NCBI RefSeq assembly: GCF_027925525.1
Contig: NZ_BSDJ01000010.1
Coordinates: 124,001 to 188,000, forward strand
Source of the DNA: Paenibacillus tyrphae
GTDB taxonomy: Bacteria > Bacillota > Bacilli > Paenibacillales > NBRC-103111
DNA: 64,000 nucleotides
Reading direction: 5' to 3'
Positions 15,289-24,750 of this stretch are shown here, piece by piece. The notes beneath the pieces are model-generated. The model was not told the origin of the DNA, searched no databases, and was given only the letters and a program-made list of their open reading frames with translations. Position 1 is the first letter of the stretch. Each line of letters starts with the position of its first letter. A program made the translations under genes and the position numbers.

Positions 15289-17277
15289 ATGAACAAGACG
15301 GCACGTTCTTTCGGCTTTGCACTGCTGGCGGTTGGTTTGGCATTTCCTGCATGGATTGGCAGTATCTCCAGTGTCCGGGCGGAAGCTTCCGGCAGTCCAT
15401 CCGTATCCTTGCTGTATTTCAACGACGGACACGAAATCAGTCCGGTGACCGACAAGCTCGGCACCCGCGGCGGTGTAGCCCGGGTGAAGACGCTGGTGGA
15501 CAGCGTACCGGGTGAGAAAATCGTCGCTTTCGGCGGCGATCTGGGCGGCGGCACGTTATTCGGAGGCGTTTTCAAAGGGCATCCGATGGTGGAAGCCTTT
15601 AACCGGATTCCGGTCGATGTCGCGAATTTTGGGCAGCACGATTTCGACGCAGGTGTCCCCAATACGCTGGAGCTGATCAGCAATTCGCGCTTTCGGTGGA
15701 TCTCCTCCAACTTGACCGGAAGCGACGGGAAGCCGTTCGCTCAAGTGCCGGAGTACGTTGTCATGGAGAAGCAAGGCATCCGTATCGGCATCCTCGGCCT
15801 GACCAGCGCCATGGAAACGACGATGCGGGACGAGCGGGTTAAAAGCCTGAACGTGATCGAATCCGCCCAAAAAGCGGTGGCCAAGCTGAAACAGTCAAAA
15901 GTGGATCTGATCGTGGCGTTAACGCAGGAGCCGGTTGCGGACGATAAAGCGCTGCTGGCGGCCGTCCCCGACATCCGGGCGATTTTTACCGAGGAAGAAG
16001 CGGAAGAGAAATCGTTCGTCCATGAGGTCGACGGCGGCATCCGGCTCATTTTCTCGCCTCAAGGCAATATGGGATCGATCATTCGACTCATCGTGAACAA
16101 AGAAACGGACGGGTCGATCCGTTTATCGCATGAAATTTTGAAAGTCGACGAAACCGTTCAAGAGGACAAGCCGCTGGCTGAGCTGGCTGCCGGGTACCAG
16201 GCCAAGCTGGATGCGGAGCTGGGCAAAAAGGTGGCCTCGTTGGCCGCAGATTTGCCTTACGGGGATAACCATGAATCCCGCTTCCGGGAAACGGCTATCG
16301 GCAATTGGATTGCCGACGCGTACCGCGATTATTACGGGACCGACATCGCTTTTGCAAACGGCGGCGGTATTCGGGCGAGCGCCAAAAAAGGCGATTTCAC
16401 CTTAAAGGACGCCAAATCGATATTGCCCTTCGGCAATAAGATTGTGAAGGTGGAAGCGACCGGAGAGATGGTGCTGGCCGCGCTCGAAAACGGAGTGTCG
16501 GGCGTGGAGAAGCTGGCAGGTGGCTTTTTGCAGGTTTCTGGCATTGCCTACGAATACGACGCGGACAAGCCTTCCGGTCAGCGGGTGCGGAACGTTCGAA
16601 TCGGCGGACAGCCGATCGATAAAGATGCCGTCTATACGTTGGCCTTGTCCAACTATATGTTCACCGGCGGCGACAATTACACGATGTTTGCAAAAGCAAA
16701 AGCCCTCGTAGGAGCGGGGGAGGCGCTAACGGATTTCGAACTGCTTGCGGCGTATGCTTCCAAGCTGAAGCAGATTCATGTCCAGCCGGAGGGCCGGATC
16801 GTCGTCAAAGGCTTCGCCGACGTACCGTCCGGTCATTGGGCACATGCCGCGGTCAAAGGGTTGACCGGTGCAGGCGTCAGGAGCGGCGCGGGCGAAGGGC
16901 GGTTCGCTCCCAATGCAGGCTTGTCTCGCAAGGAGGCAGGCGAGATGGTGTCCAAGGCATCGGCCCGGGAAGCACACGCCTCGGTATGGACCGAGCTCGG
17001 ACTGGGCGGCGAAGATATGGCAGCCCCGGTTGTGCGGCAGGAACTGGCGCTCCTCGCCAAATGGCTGTACGAGAACAAAACAGGCAAAACGCTGCCCGTC
17101 GCAGCGAAGTCACCGTTTGTGGACGACGCGGCGATGCCGGACGGAATGAAAGCGGCAGCGGCCGGGCTGGCCCAGCTCGGCTTCGTCGAGGGGCGGCAGC
17201 CGAATCAGTTCGCCCCGCAGGAACAGGCGACGCGGGCGGAAGTGGCGCACTTGGTCTGGAACATCCTCCATAAATAA
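15289..17277 (+). CDS. SLH-anchored 5'-nucleotidase-family protein with degenerate metal site
   Basis: 662 residues: a signal peptide (about 1-31), a calcineurin-like metallophosphatase domain (about 38-270), a 5'-nucleotidase C-terminal domain (about 310-500, with ANGGGIRA and TGGDNYTMF) and two SLH-like repeats (about 510-660, the first degenerate). The metallophosphatase keeps D46-x-H48 and D84. The usual GNHE is GQHD (Q116, H117), the usual L-T-H is LTQ (211-213), and the usual GHxH is replaced by an acidic stretch at 233-240. Metal-dependent catalysis may therefore be lost or altered, although the substrate-binding domain is intact. The ribosome binding site is GAGGTGGAG. It is wall-attached and monocistronic, with a terminator after it. 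Confidence 0.85.
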   Translation: MNKTARSFGFALLAVGLAFPAWIGSISSVRAEASGSPSVSLLYFNDGHEISPVTDKLGTRGGVARVKTLVDSVPGEKIVAFGGDLGGGTLFGGVFKGHPMVEAFNRIPVDVANFGQHDFDAGVPNTLELISNSRFRWISSNLTGSDGKPFAQVPEYVVMEKQGIRIGILGLTSAMETTMRDERVKSLNVIESAQKAVAKLKQSKVDLIVALTQEPVADDKALLAAVPDIRAIFTEEEAEEKSFVHEVDGGIRLIFSPQGNMGSIIRLIVNKETDGSIRLSHEILKVDETVQEDKPLAELAAGYQAKLDAELGKKVASLAADLPYGDNHESRFRETAIGNWIADAYRDYYGTDIAFANGGGIRASAKKGDFTLKDAKSILPFGNKIVKVEATGEMVLAALENGVSGVEKLAGGFLQVSGIAYEYDADKPSGQRVRNVRIGGQPIDKDAVYTLALSNYMFTGGDNYTMFAKAKALVGAGEALTDFELLAAYASKLKQIHVQPEGRIVVKGFADVPSGHWAHAAVKGLTGAGVRSGAGEGRFAPNAGLSRKEAGEMVSKASAREAHASVWTELGLGGEDMAAPVVRQELALLAKWLYENKTGKTLPVAAKSPFVDDAAMPDGMKAAAAGLAQLGFVEGRQPNQFAPQEQATRAEVAHLVWNILHK

Positions 17278-17281
17278 ATTC

Positions 17282-17329
17282 AAAACAAGCCGGTGCTTAC
17301 CTACTGCGAGGTAACGTCCGGCTTGTTTT
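17282..17329 (+). terminator. Rho-independent terminator
   Basis: AAAACAAGCCGG pairs perfectly with CCGGCTTGTTTT across a 24-base loop that holds a smaller hairpin (TTACCT/AGGTAA). It starts five bases after the stop codon at 17275-17277. Confidence 0.85.
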
Positions 17330-17460
17330 CCATATTCAGCATTTATTCAGCTTACGCTCAACCAACGCTCAGCCCAAACTAAGGTTCCATTAATGTACAG
17401 CGCCTATACTTCAAAGTGTAAGTGAAACACACATTCGAAAACAAAAGGAGACAGGAAACC

Positions 17461-18213
17461 ATGAAAACAATCGGAAAAAAATTGATGGCAGGAACTATTG
17501 CAGCAGGCTTTCTTCTCGGAGGAGCCGGATTATATTACACTCAAGCATATGCAGCAACAACGACCACGGAAAGCGGCACAACCGCAGATAGCGCGCAGCA
17601 GGGACATGGGCACGGGAAGTTCGGCAAGGGCGGCTTCGGCCGGGAAGAGCACGGCTTCCGCGGCGTGAACATTCTGAAAGAAACGGCCACGCTGCTTAAC
17701 CTGGATGAGAAAACGTTAAAGGACGAGCTGAAGCAGAACAAAACGCTGGCGCAAATCGCGCAGGAAAAAGGGGGCTTGACGGAAGACGCCTTCATCCAAA
17801 AGCTGACCGACACCGAAACGAAGGCGATTGACGATGCGGTGAGCGCGGGCAAGATTACGCAGGATCAAGCGGACAAGCGTAAAGCCAATCTGGCAGATCA
17901 CTTGAAGAAAGCCGTGACCGCGACGAAGCTGGAAGGTCATCACGGCGAAAAAGGCGAAAGAGGAGCTTTCGGGATGATGGGCAATCCCGAGAATCTGACG
18001 AAGATTTTGGGTATTACCCAGCAGGAGCTCGCCGACGCGATGAAAGCAGGCAAATCGCTGGCTGAAATCGCGCAGGACAAAGGCATTAGCCGCGACCAGC
18101 TCATCAGCCAAATCAAATCGAACCTGGACGATGCGATCGGCAAATTCGTAGACCGCAAGCCGGGACAGCACAAGGATGCGGTTTCTGCGGACTCCGCTAA
18201 CAGCGCAAACTAA
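17461..18213 (+). CDS. Secreted helical repeat protein
   Basis: 250 residues. A signal peptide (MKTIGKKLMAGTIAAGFLLG, cleaved near AYA) is followed by two related helical units. Unit one is ETATLLNLDEKTLKDELKQN plus KTLAQIAQEKG; unit two is LGITQQELADAMKAGKSLAE plus IAQDKGISRDQLISQ. Between them lies AGKITQDQADKRKANLADH, a motif of the DUF2680/YckD type. The L-A-x-I-A-Q-x-K-G motif occurs in many Paenibacillus exported proteins. The start is set by AAAGGAGA upstream of ATG 17461. Function unknown; it is monocistronic. Confidence 0.75.
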   Translation: MKTIGKKLMAGTIAAGFLLGGAGLYYTQAYAATTTTESGTTADSAQQGHGHGKFGKGGFGREEHGFRGVNILKETATLLNLDEKTLKDELKQNKTLAQIAQEKGGLTEDAFIQKLTDTETKAIDDAVSAGKITQDQADKRKANLADHLKKAVTATKLEGHHGEKGERGAFGMMGNPENLTKILGITQQELADAMKAGKSLAEIAQDKGISRDQLISQIKSNLDDAIGKFVDRKPGQHKDAVSADSANSAN

Positions 18214-18226
18214 AACGATATAGAGA

Positions 18227-18265
18227 AAAGGTCTTGTCTCTTATATGGAGGCAAGATCTTTTTTT
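18227..18265 (+). terminator. Rho-independent terminator
   Basis: AAAGGTCTTGTCTC pairs with GAGGCAAGATCTTT (two G-T pairs) over a 7-base loop, followed by TTTTTTT. It starts 13 bases after the stop. Confidence 0.85.
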
Positions 18266-18377
18266 ATGCCACTTCGCAACTGTCTTTGAGATACTGAACC
18301 ATAAAATGGTAGAATAGGTTTGGATGCATTTTGAAAAACAGGTTTAGATTTCAATAGGGGAACAGGAGTAGATGGTT

Positions 18378-19745
18378 TTGAAAAAGGTTATGCTGCTTGG
18401 CATCGTCGGCGGACTGGCATGCACTGCTACAGGCTGCACCTGGATGTCTGATACGAGAGAACAGGACAAGCTCTCGGGCTCGATCAAGGTCGTATATTGG
18501 AGCAAAAACAGCTTTATGCAAAACTATGGGAATCTTTTCAGCGCCAAATATCCGGATCTCGCGGTTGAGGTTCTTCCTTTGGACGGACTTTACAAGCCGC
18601 AGCAGGATAATAAAAAAGCCTTTGACGATTACGTTCAGCTTCACAATCCCGATGTATTGTTGTTGGATTCGGAGCAATTCGAAAGATACGCAGGTTCCGG
18701 CAAGCTCAAAGCGCTGGACGCCGATATGAAAAAGGACGCCTATGATACGAAAGGCTATTATTCGGGCGTTTTGGAGTATCTGAAAAGAGCGGGGGACGGC
18801 AAAATTTATGGACTCGCTCCTTATTTTAACTGTGAAGCCGTTTTTTACAATAAAAAGCTGTTTGCAGAGTATGGCATCCCGTTCCCGGAAAATAAAATGA
18901 GCTGGAACGAGCTTATTTTGTTATCTCAACGATTTTCAAAACAAAACGAAGATCCCCCGGTCTACGGTTTGGAAGGCCGTCATCTGACGAATCCTTTTAT
19001 ATTCGCAACGACGGTTGGCGCCAGCTACGGGTTGAAATATTTGGACCCTGAGTCGAAGAAAATGACCTTGAACACGCCCGAATGGGCGAAAATTTTTAAG
19101 CTGGTTGCGGAGACGTTTCAGAAAGGGGATTTTTATAAGGCTGACCTGGCCTCAAGCCAGAGCCCGTCTCCGGGAAGCAAAAGAGATGATGTGCTGAAGC
19201 AGCAGTATCCGTTCTTACATGGGCAAATCGCCATGACGATTCAAGGTGTTGATTTCGTCGATGTACTAAGTACGATGTCAGGGCTCCCTTTTGAGTGGGA
19301 TTTGGTTACGGTGCCCGTTGATCGGAGCAATCCCAATAGCGGCAATTCCATGTCAGTGAATGAAATTTTTTCGGTCAACGTAAACTCTCAAAATCCTGTG
19401 GCCTCTTGGAAGTTCATCGAATACGTGAATAGCGATGCCTTCGCCCGCATTATGACCAAATCGACCTTGAAAGCTTTACCTGCCCGATTGAGCGCTATGC
19501 CTAAAGAGGAACGAAACGTGAAAGCTTTCTACGAATTAATCCCGCCGAACGAATCGATGTATAAGAACTTCGACAAGCTGCCCGACCATTTTTTGATGAC
19601 CTTCGATTCGATTATCAACGAGGAGATGGAGAAGTTATTAAAAGGTAAGAGTACGGCGGAAACGGCATTGCAACAAATCGAGGCCCGCTCGCAAGCCGAG
19701 CTGGATAAACCAAAGGATGAAATTCCGGTTGCTCCAAAAAGCTAG
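18378..19745 (+). CDS. Extracellular solute-binding lipoprotein (family 1, carbohydrate ABC type)
   Basis: 455 residues: a lipoprotein signal with lipobox ending TATGC, and a family 1 solute-binding fold (IKVVYWSKNS, LLDSEQFERYA, GKIYGLAPYFNCEAVFYNKK, the last being the usual hinge motif). TTG 18378 is preferred to ATG 18372 because the upstream GGAG is then nine bases away. No permease or ATPase gene is adjacent, so it is an orphan binding protein that either shares a distant transporter or has a sensory role. The ligand, presumably an oligosaccharide, is not readable from sequence. Confidence 0.82.
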   Translation: MKKVMLLGIVGGLACTATGCTWMSDTREQDKLSGSIKVVYWSKNSFMQNYGNLFSAKYPDLAVEVLPLDGLYKPQQDNKKAFDDYVQLHNPDVLLLDSEQFERYAGSGKLKALDADMKKDAYDTKGYYSGVLEYLKRAGDGKIYGLAPYFNCEAVFYNKKLFAEYGIPFPENKMSWNELILLSQRFSKQNEDPPVYGLEGRHLTNPFIFATTVGASYGLKYLDPESKKMTLNTPEWAKIFKLVAETFQKGDFYKADLASSQSPSPGSKRDDVLKQQYPFLHGQIAMTIQGVDFVDVLSTMSGLPFEWDLVTVPVDRSNPNSGNSMSVNEIFSVNVNSQNPVASWKFIEYVNSDAFARIMTKSTLKALPARLSAMPKEERNVKAFYELIPPNESMYKNFDKLPDHFLMTFDSIINEEMEKLLKGKSTAETALQQIEARSQAELDKPKDEIPVAPKS

Positions 19746-19785
19746 TTTTGGTAATATCGTGTAATTTGGGAGAGGGGGACTTACG

Positions 19786-20799
19786 ATGAACTACCCGGTT
19801 TTCAAAGAAGCAGCAACGATTGGCGTAACCGCCCCGTCCTCCGGGGTACCTACGGCATTGCATGATTTACTCAAGCTCTCGTGCAGCCGCATGCAGAGCA
19901 GAGGCTTTGACGTCGTTTGCGGAGAAACGGTGTGGACGCAAGAGAAGGCTAAGTCCGCGCCGGCTCAAGTCCGCGCGAAGGAATTCAACGCCATGATGAA
20001 CAATGATGCGATCGATATGATCATTCCGCCTTGGGGCGGGGAGCTGCTGATCGAGATTCTCGAGTACATCGATTTCGAACAGTTGCCGAGCAAGTGGATT
20101 TTGGGCTATTCGGATGTCAGCGCATTGCTGCTGGCAGTCACTTTAAAAACCGGCCTGGCGACGGCTCACGGAACGAATCTGGTCGATTTGCGAGGCGAAT
20201 GTTCTGACGAAACCACCGCCATGTGGCAAGCGGTCTTATCGACGAAAACGGACGAATCCGTCCTCCAGCATTCCTCGCCGAAGTATCAGAAGGAATGGAA
20301 ACACGCCGACCCTTCGCCGTGCATCTACCATTTAACTGAGCCTACGTATTGGAAAACCGTGTCCGGGGCAAAAGCGAACCTCCAAGGCCGTTTGCTTGGC
20401 GGCTGCATCGATATCATCCGACATTTGGTCGGCACCCCGTTCGGTGACGTGCGGCATTTCCAAAAGCGTTTTATTTATGAGGACCCTATCGTCTGGTATT
20501 TGGAAAATTGCGAGCTGCCCACAACCGATTTGCGCAGGTCGTTAGTGCAAATGAAGCTGGCCGGCTGGTTTGAGCATTGTTCCGGCATCCTGTTTGGCCG
20601 CAGCAGCGCTAATCAGCCGGTGGAAGGCTACACGGCTGAAGACGTTTATCAAGAGCTGGCCGAGGAGCTGCAGGTCCCTATTGTTTACGATATCGATTGC
20701 GGCCATGTCCCGCCGCAGATGACATTCATCAACGGAGCGTATGCCGAAATCGAGGTCGAAGGCGGCAAAGGGACGGTCAAGCAATTTTTTAAGCCATAG
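19786..20799 (+). CDS. S66 family LD-carboxypeptidase / MccF-like serine peptidase
   Basis: 337 residues. S66 peptidases cleave L,D bonds of muropeptides or, in the MccF subgroup, detoxify microcin C-type aminoacyl nucleotides. Family signs are the N-terminal IGVTAPSSG, PPWGGELLIEIL, the nucleophile elbow ILGYSDVSALLLA (Ser in GYSD), LQGRLLGGCIDII, the Glu region YLENCELPTTDLRRSL, and the catalytic His in DIDCGHVPPQMTF. The length and the GRLLGG-C-I-D motif fit the MccF-like branch better than cell-wall LdcA. It is soluble. It lies 41 bases after the solute-binding protein and may be co-transcribed with it. Confidence 0.88.
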   Translation: MNYPVFKEAATIGVTAPSSGVPTALHDLLKLSCSRMQSRGFDVVCGETVWTQEKAKSAPAQVRAKEFNAMMNNDAIDMIIPPWGGELLIEILEYIDFEQLPSKWILGYSDVSALLLAVTLKTGLATAHGTNLVDLRGECSDETTAMWQAVLSTKTDESVLQHSSPKYQKEWKHADPSPCIYHLTEPTYWKTVSGAKANLQGRLLGGCIDIIRHLVGTPFGDVRHFQKRFIYEDPIVWYLENCELPTTDLRRSLVQMKLAGWFEHCSGILFGRSSANQPVEGYTAEDVYQELAEELQVPIVYDIDCGHVPPQMTFINGAYAEIEVEGGKGTVKQFFKP

Positions 20800-20814
20800 T
20801 CCATAAACCTACGC

Positions 20815-21157
20815 AAAAAAGGTCAAAAAGACAGCGTGTACATATCTGGAGCTTGTTGAGAAAGAGGTTTTAACTGATTTAGAGAAACATACGGAGGCGG
20901 GGTATCCACTGGAGAAGCGATAGCGGCCGCCTTTGTCTTCGGGAAATGTCCGCTGACAAGCGGCTTCCAATCAAATTTCCCGAGGACCCGGGGTCCCCGC
21001 AAAGTACTCGGATTCAGCTTCCTTGACTGGACTTCACTTTGTGGGGTGGAGCAGCGGTCGGAAGTGGATACCCCGCCCCTCGTACACCTCTATACATAAG
21101 TTGAACTCTTTCCCAACAAGCTCAGAACAACGTAAACGCGTCTTTTTGACCTTTTTT
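20815..21157. mobile_element. MITE-like palindromic element (about 343 bp)
   Basis: A large imperfect palindrome. The outer arms AAAAAAGGTCAAAAAGAC (20815-20832) and GTCTTTTTGACCTTTTTT (21140-21157) are perfect complements. Inside them GAGCTTGTTGAGAAAGAG pairs at 17 of 18 positions with CTCTTTCCCAACAAGCTC, and GGCGGGGTATCCACT (20896-20910) pairs perfectly with 21063-21077. The centre has GGGAAAT/ATTTCCC and smaller hairpins. It holds no open reading frame and sits between convergent genes. The structure suggests a non-autonomous mobile element or a dispersed palindromic repeat. Confidence 0.6.
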
Positions 21158-21160
21158 CAT

Positions 21161-22375
21161 CTACAACGAAATCAAATCCCGCGACAGCTTGTTCAGCCGC
21201 TCGCAGCCGTTGTCCGTCACCAGCACCATATCCTCGATCATGATCGAGCCGACACCATAGCCGTAGTACGGCGTTTCCAGACAGATGACCATGCCCGGAC
21301 GGAAGACGGTTTCCTCCGACGGGCTCAGGAACGGGGCTTCCTCGGCCGCGAGGCTCAGTCCCGCACTGTGCCCCAGATGGCCCCGGTTGTAATTCGGGAG
21401 GCCCGAGTGGCGGATCAGCGGCATCACTTCGTCAAAAGCGTGCTTCATCGGCATGCCGGGCTCGATCAGCTCCAGCAGCCGGTCGTGTCCGGCACGCAGC
21501 GCACCGTAGATGCGCTTCACCGTATCGGACGGCGAGCCAAGTACGAACGTGCGTGCAATGTCCGAGCCGTAGCCGGCCACATCGACGCCGACGTCGAATT
21601 TGATCAGATCGCCCGGCTGTCCCGGACGCGTATCGAAAATATGCGCAGGCGCAAAATGCGCCCCGACCGAAATCATGTGGAAGCGGGAGGGCGAGCCGTC
21701 GGCGTGGGTCAGCAGTGCGAGCCGGAAAGCATCGGCAATCTCGGCGGCCGAGCTGCCGGCCCGGATTCCCTTGATCGTCTCGGCGATGCCGATTTCGGCG
21801 TATTCGCAGCTTTTGCGCAGCTGCGCGATTTCCCAAGGCGTCTTGAGCGCGCGCAGCTCGGTCAGGCTCGCTCCGGCTTCCGTGAATTCCAAGTCCGGCA
21901 CGGCTTCGCGCAGCGCATTCACGGCAGGATACCGCATGGAGTTCAGCTCCACGGCCACCTTGCCGCTATTGATCCCGTGTTCGGCCAGCACCTGCCCGAG
22001 CAGCCCGAACATCTCCTGCACTTGATGGTTCACGGGCCGCCGCCCCTCGTAATTGCCGCCGCGCAATCCGAGCGGATCGTCGACGTCGACCCAGGTCGGG
22101 TACGTGCGCAGCTCGCACCCAGGCAAATCCGCCGGAACGCCTGCGGCCTCAAATTCGTTCATGATGATCACCGTGCGGCGGCTTGGATCACGGAACATCA
22201 CGGCCAGCGCGACTTCGTTCATGCGCAGCGTATACATAAACGTGCTGGGGTGGCCGGACAAATAGTAGAAATTTTCACAGCTTGACGCCACGAGTGCTTC
22301 CACATTTTCCCTCTCCATAATCGCCCGCGCCCGCTCCGCGACGTTCTTCAAATGCTCTGCTTTGCTCGGAATCAC
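21161..22375 (-). CDS. M24 family metallopeptidase (Xaa-Pro dipeptidase/aminopeptidase P-like)
   Basis: 404 residues: a creatinase-like N-terminal domain (SSCENFYYLSGHPSTFMY) followed by the pita-bread catalytic domain. The metal ligands are all in place: Asp in IKFDVGVD, Asp in GYGSDIART, His in GHLGHSAG, Glu in CLETPYYG and Glu in SIMIEDMV. GTG 22375 is preferred to GTG 22384 because AAGGAG is then eight bases away. It is the last gene of the TetR-ABC operon, 27 bases from this start to the preceding stop. The transporter may therefore import a dipeptide or N-substituted amino acid that this enzyme hydrolyses. Confidence 0.88.
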   Translation of the reverse strand: MIPSKAEHLKNVAERARAIMERENVEALVASSCENFYYLSGHPSTFMYTLRMNEVALAVMFRDPSRRTVIIMNEFEAAGVPADLPGCELRTYPTWVDVDDPLGLRGGNYEGRRPVNHQVQEMFGLLGQVLAEHGINSGKVAVELNSMRYPAVNALREAVPDLEFTEAGASLTELRALKTPWEIAQLRKSCEYAEIGIAETIKGIRAGSSAAEIADAFRLALLTHADGSPSRFHMISVGAHFAPAHIFDTRPGQPGDLIKFDVGVDVAGYGSDIARTFVLGSPSDTVKRIYGALRAGHDRLLELIEPGMPMKHAFDEVMPLIRHSGLPNYNRGHLGHSAGLSLAAEEAPFLSPSEETVFRPGMVICLETPYYGYGVGSIMIEDMVLVTDNGCERLNKLSRDLISL

Positions 22376-22402
22376 AATGTCCACTCCTTCGAATCTTACT
22401 CG

Positions 22403-23161
22403 TTACTCCGTCTCCGGCGAGCCTTCGATTTGCCGCAAAAACTTGCGGGCCCGGTCCGTCTGCGGCTGGACGAAAAATTGCTCCGGCGTACCTTCTTCCT
22501 GAATTTTGCCGTCGCTCATAAAAATAACCCGGTTCGCCGCTTCCCGCGCAAACTTCATCTCATGGGTGACGACGATCATCGTCATGCCTTCTGCCGCAAG
22601 CTGCTTCATGACGGACAGCACCTCCCCCGTCAATTCGGGGTCGAGGGCGGATGTCGGCTCGTCGAACAGCATGATCTGCGGCTGCATGGCAAGAGCCCGG
22701 GCAATTGCGACCCGCTGCTGCTGGCCGCCGGATAGCCGGGAAGGATATTCATTCTTTTTATTGAGCAATCCCACCTTGGCGAGCAGCGATTCTCCGATTT
22801 CGACGGCCTGCTTCTGGTTCATCTTTTTAACAATCGTGGGAGCCATAATCACGTTCTCCAAAGCGGTCATATGGGGAAACAAATTGAACGACTGGAACAC
22901 CATGCCGGTTAACGTACGGATGTGCCGGATCGCCTGTTTCTTGCTTGCCGCGTCCATGGGAGCGGCCCATGCCGCATCGCCCACCCGGATCGAGCCGGCG
23001 TCGGGCTCCTCCAGTCCGTTCAGGCAGCGCAGCAGCGTGCTTTTGCCGGAGCCACTCGGGCCGACCAAGACCACGATTTCGCGGGAGCGGATATGTAGAT
23101 TGATGTCGCGGAAGACGACCAGATCGCCGAAGCTTTTGCCGAGTTGGTTTACCTCGATCAT
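22403..23161 (-). CDS. Polar amino acid ABC transporter ATP-binding protein
   Basis: 252 residues, an ABC ATPase of the GlnQ/HisP type. It has Walker [10 protein letters not shown], the Q-loop [13 protein letters not shown], the signature [17 protein letters not shown], Walker [16 protein letters not shown] and the H-loop [16 protein letters not shown] at ATG 23161 is the usual N-terminus. It lies 15 bases after the permease gene. It energises import of a polar amino acid or derivative. The insert [10 protein letters not shown] after the GDAAW region is slightly longer than usual. Confidence 0.93.
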   Translation of the reverse strand: MIEVNQLGKSFGDLVVFRDINLHIRSREIVVLVGPSGSGKSTLLRCLNGLEEPDAGSIRVGDAAWAAPMDAASKKQAIRHIRTLTGMVFQSFNLFPHMTALENVIMAPTIVKKMNQKQAVEIGESLLAKVGLLNKKNEYPSRLSGGQQQRVAIARALAMQPQIMLFDEPTSALDPELTGEVLSVMKQLAAEGMTMIVVTHEMKFAREAANRVIFMSDGKIQEEGTPEQFFVQPQTDRARKFLRQIEGSPETE

Positions 23162-23176
23162 GCAGATCACACGCCC

Positions 23177-23821
23177 TTAATAAGCTTTTGACAAACGAGA
23201 TTCGATGCGGTCTAAAATGTACGAAAAGAACATGCTCATCACCCAATACATAATAGCAATGGCGATATAAAAAGGCATCGCGACATAATACTGCGCAATC
23301 AGCAGTTGGGCGGAGCGCAGCAGCTCGGTCACGGTAACGACGGACACGAGCGACGTCTCCTTCAGCATCCCGATGAACGTATTGCCCATCGGCGGGATCG
23401 CCACGCGGGCCGCCTGTGGTAGCACCACCCGCCGCATCGTCTGCCAGGGCGTCAAGCCCAGCGATAGAGCGGCTTCCGTCTGCCCCTTGGGCACGGACAG
23501 AATAGCGCCGCGGAACGTCTCGGACAAGTAGGCGCCGATATTGATACTAAGTGAAATAAAGGCCGCTGTGAGCGGCCCGAGCGTAATCCCGTAGTCGGGT
23601 AGTCCGTAATAGATAATGAAGATCTGTACCAGAATCGGGGTTCCGCGAATGATGGACACGTAACCTTTGGCCAGATTACTTATGAGCCAATTTCCTTTGA
23701 GGCGGGCGATGGCGACGACCATCCCGATGATGAGTCCGAAGAACATCGAGACGATCGTGATCAGCAGCGTATAATACGCGCCCGTTAATAGAAATTGGAA
23801 GTTCTGTAAAACCAGTTCCAT
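23177..23821 (-). CDS. Polar amino acid ABC transporter permease
   Basis: 214 residues, a HisM/GlnP-type inner membrane permease with about five transmembrane helices. The EAA loop reads EAALSLGLTPWQTMRRVVLP, where the ATPase docks. The motif RGTPILVQIFIIYYGLP is characteristic of polar amino acid permeases. ATG 23821 (MELVLQNF) is chosen because GGAGG lies nine bases upstream. Only one permease gene is present, so a homodimer is expected. Confidence 0.93.
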   Translation of the reverse strand: MELVLQNFQFLLTGAYYTLLITIVSMFFGLIIGMVVAIARLKGNWLISNLAKGYVSIIRGTPILVQIFIIYYGLPDYGITLGPLTAAFISLSINIGAYLSETFRGAILSVPKGQTEAALSLGLTPWQTMRRVVLPQAARVAIPPMGNTFIGMLKETSLVSVVTVTELLRSAQLLIAQYYVAMPFYIAIAIMYWVMSMFFSYILDRIESRLSKAY

Positions 23822-23848
23822 GCCGTGCATCCTCCCGGTCCGCGCTGA

Positions 23849-24709
23849 TTAGAAGTTCGGGTCTACGCCAAACCATTTTTGGAAAATCTCTTTGAACGTG
23901 CCGTCCGTCTTCATCTCGGCCAGCGCTTTATTGATCGCATCGAGCAGCTCCGGGTTGTTTTTGCGGATGGCGATGCCGGCAAAATCCTCTTTAATCGGAT
24001 CGCCGACCGCTTTGACCTTGAACTGGTTTTTCTCGATCAGCGGCTTGATGGCGAATACGTTATTGATCGTCGCGTCGATGCGGCCGACGTTCAGGTCCTT
24101 CAGCGACGTAATGACATCGTTATATGTGGCGATTTCGAATGTACCGACCTTCGGCATCGCGACGTCGCGCAAATATTTCTCGTCGTTCGTGCCGAGGCCG
24201 ACGCCGATCTTTTTGCCTTTGAAGTCTTCGAGCTTCTGGATCGTCGTGTTGTCGCTCTTGACGATGACGTTTACGGCGTTTTTCACGTAAGGGGTCGAGA
24301 AGTCCATCGTTTTCTTGCGGTCTTCGGTGATCGTGACCTGGCTCACGAGCGCGTCGTACTTGTCCTTTTGCAGCCCTTCGATCAATCCGGAAAATTCGCC
24401 GGTGATGAATTCGACTTGAACGCCCAGACGTTTCGCTACCGCCTTGGCAACGTCCGCATCGAAGCCGTCGATCTCGTGCTTGTCGTTCAGGAAGTTGTAA
24501 GGAGCATAGGTGCCCATGAGCCCGACACGGATTTTACCGGCTTTCTTGATTTGCTCAAGCGAGTTAGCGGCGGTTGTCGTCTCGGCCGGTTTCTTGCCGG
24601 CGTTCGCATCCGGTGTCGGGGCAGGCTTGCTTCCGCAGCCCGCGAGCGCGATCGCAAGAACGCTCAGCAGCGAAACGGATTTCACAAATTTGCTTAATTT
24701 GATAGACAT
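23849..24709 (-). CDS. Amino acid ABC transporter substrate-binding lipoprotein
   Basis: 286 residues, family 3 solute-binding protein: a lipoprotein signal with Cys25 (ALAGC), KIRVGLMGTYAPYNF, the family signature GFDADVAKAVAKRLG, VSQVTITEDRKKTMDFS, and a C-terminal LAEMKTDGTFKEIFQKWFG. The ligand-binding pattern fits cystine, glutamine or a related polar amino acid; the exact ligand is not assignable. ATG 24709 has AAGGAGG at correct spacing. The frame is open far upstream, but that part overlaps tetR and is not coding. Confidence 0.93.
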   Translation of the reverse strand: MSIKLSKFVKSVSLLSVLAIALAGCGSKPAPTPDANAGKKPAETTTAANSLEQIKKAGKIRVGLMGTYAPYNFLNDKHEIDGFDADVAKAVAKRLGVQVEFITGEFSGLIEGLQKDKYDALVSQVTITEDRKKTMDFSTPYVKNAVNVIVKSDNTTIQKLEDFKGKKIGVGLGTNDEKYLRDVAMPKVGTFEIATYNDVITSLKDLNVGRIDATINNVFAIKPLIEKNQFKVKAVGDPIKEDFAGIAIRKNNPELLDAINKALAEMKTDGTFKEIFQKWFGVDPNF

Positions 24710-24750
24710 AACAGTTGCCTCCTTGTGGGTCTTCGTAGATGGGTTATAGG

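Noticed and set aside
21023..22285. A 420-codon plus-strand frame covering the palindromic element and the M24 gene.
   Set aside because: It is antisense to a peptidase gene whose five metal ligands are all present; the plus-strand translation has no recognisable domain.
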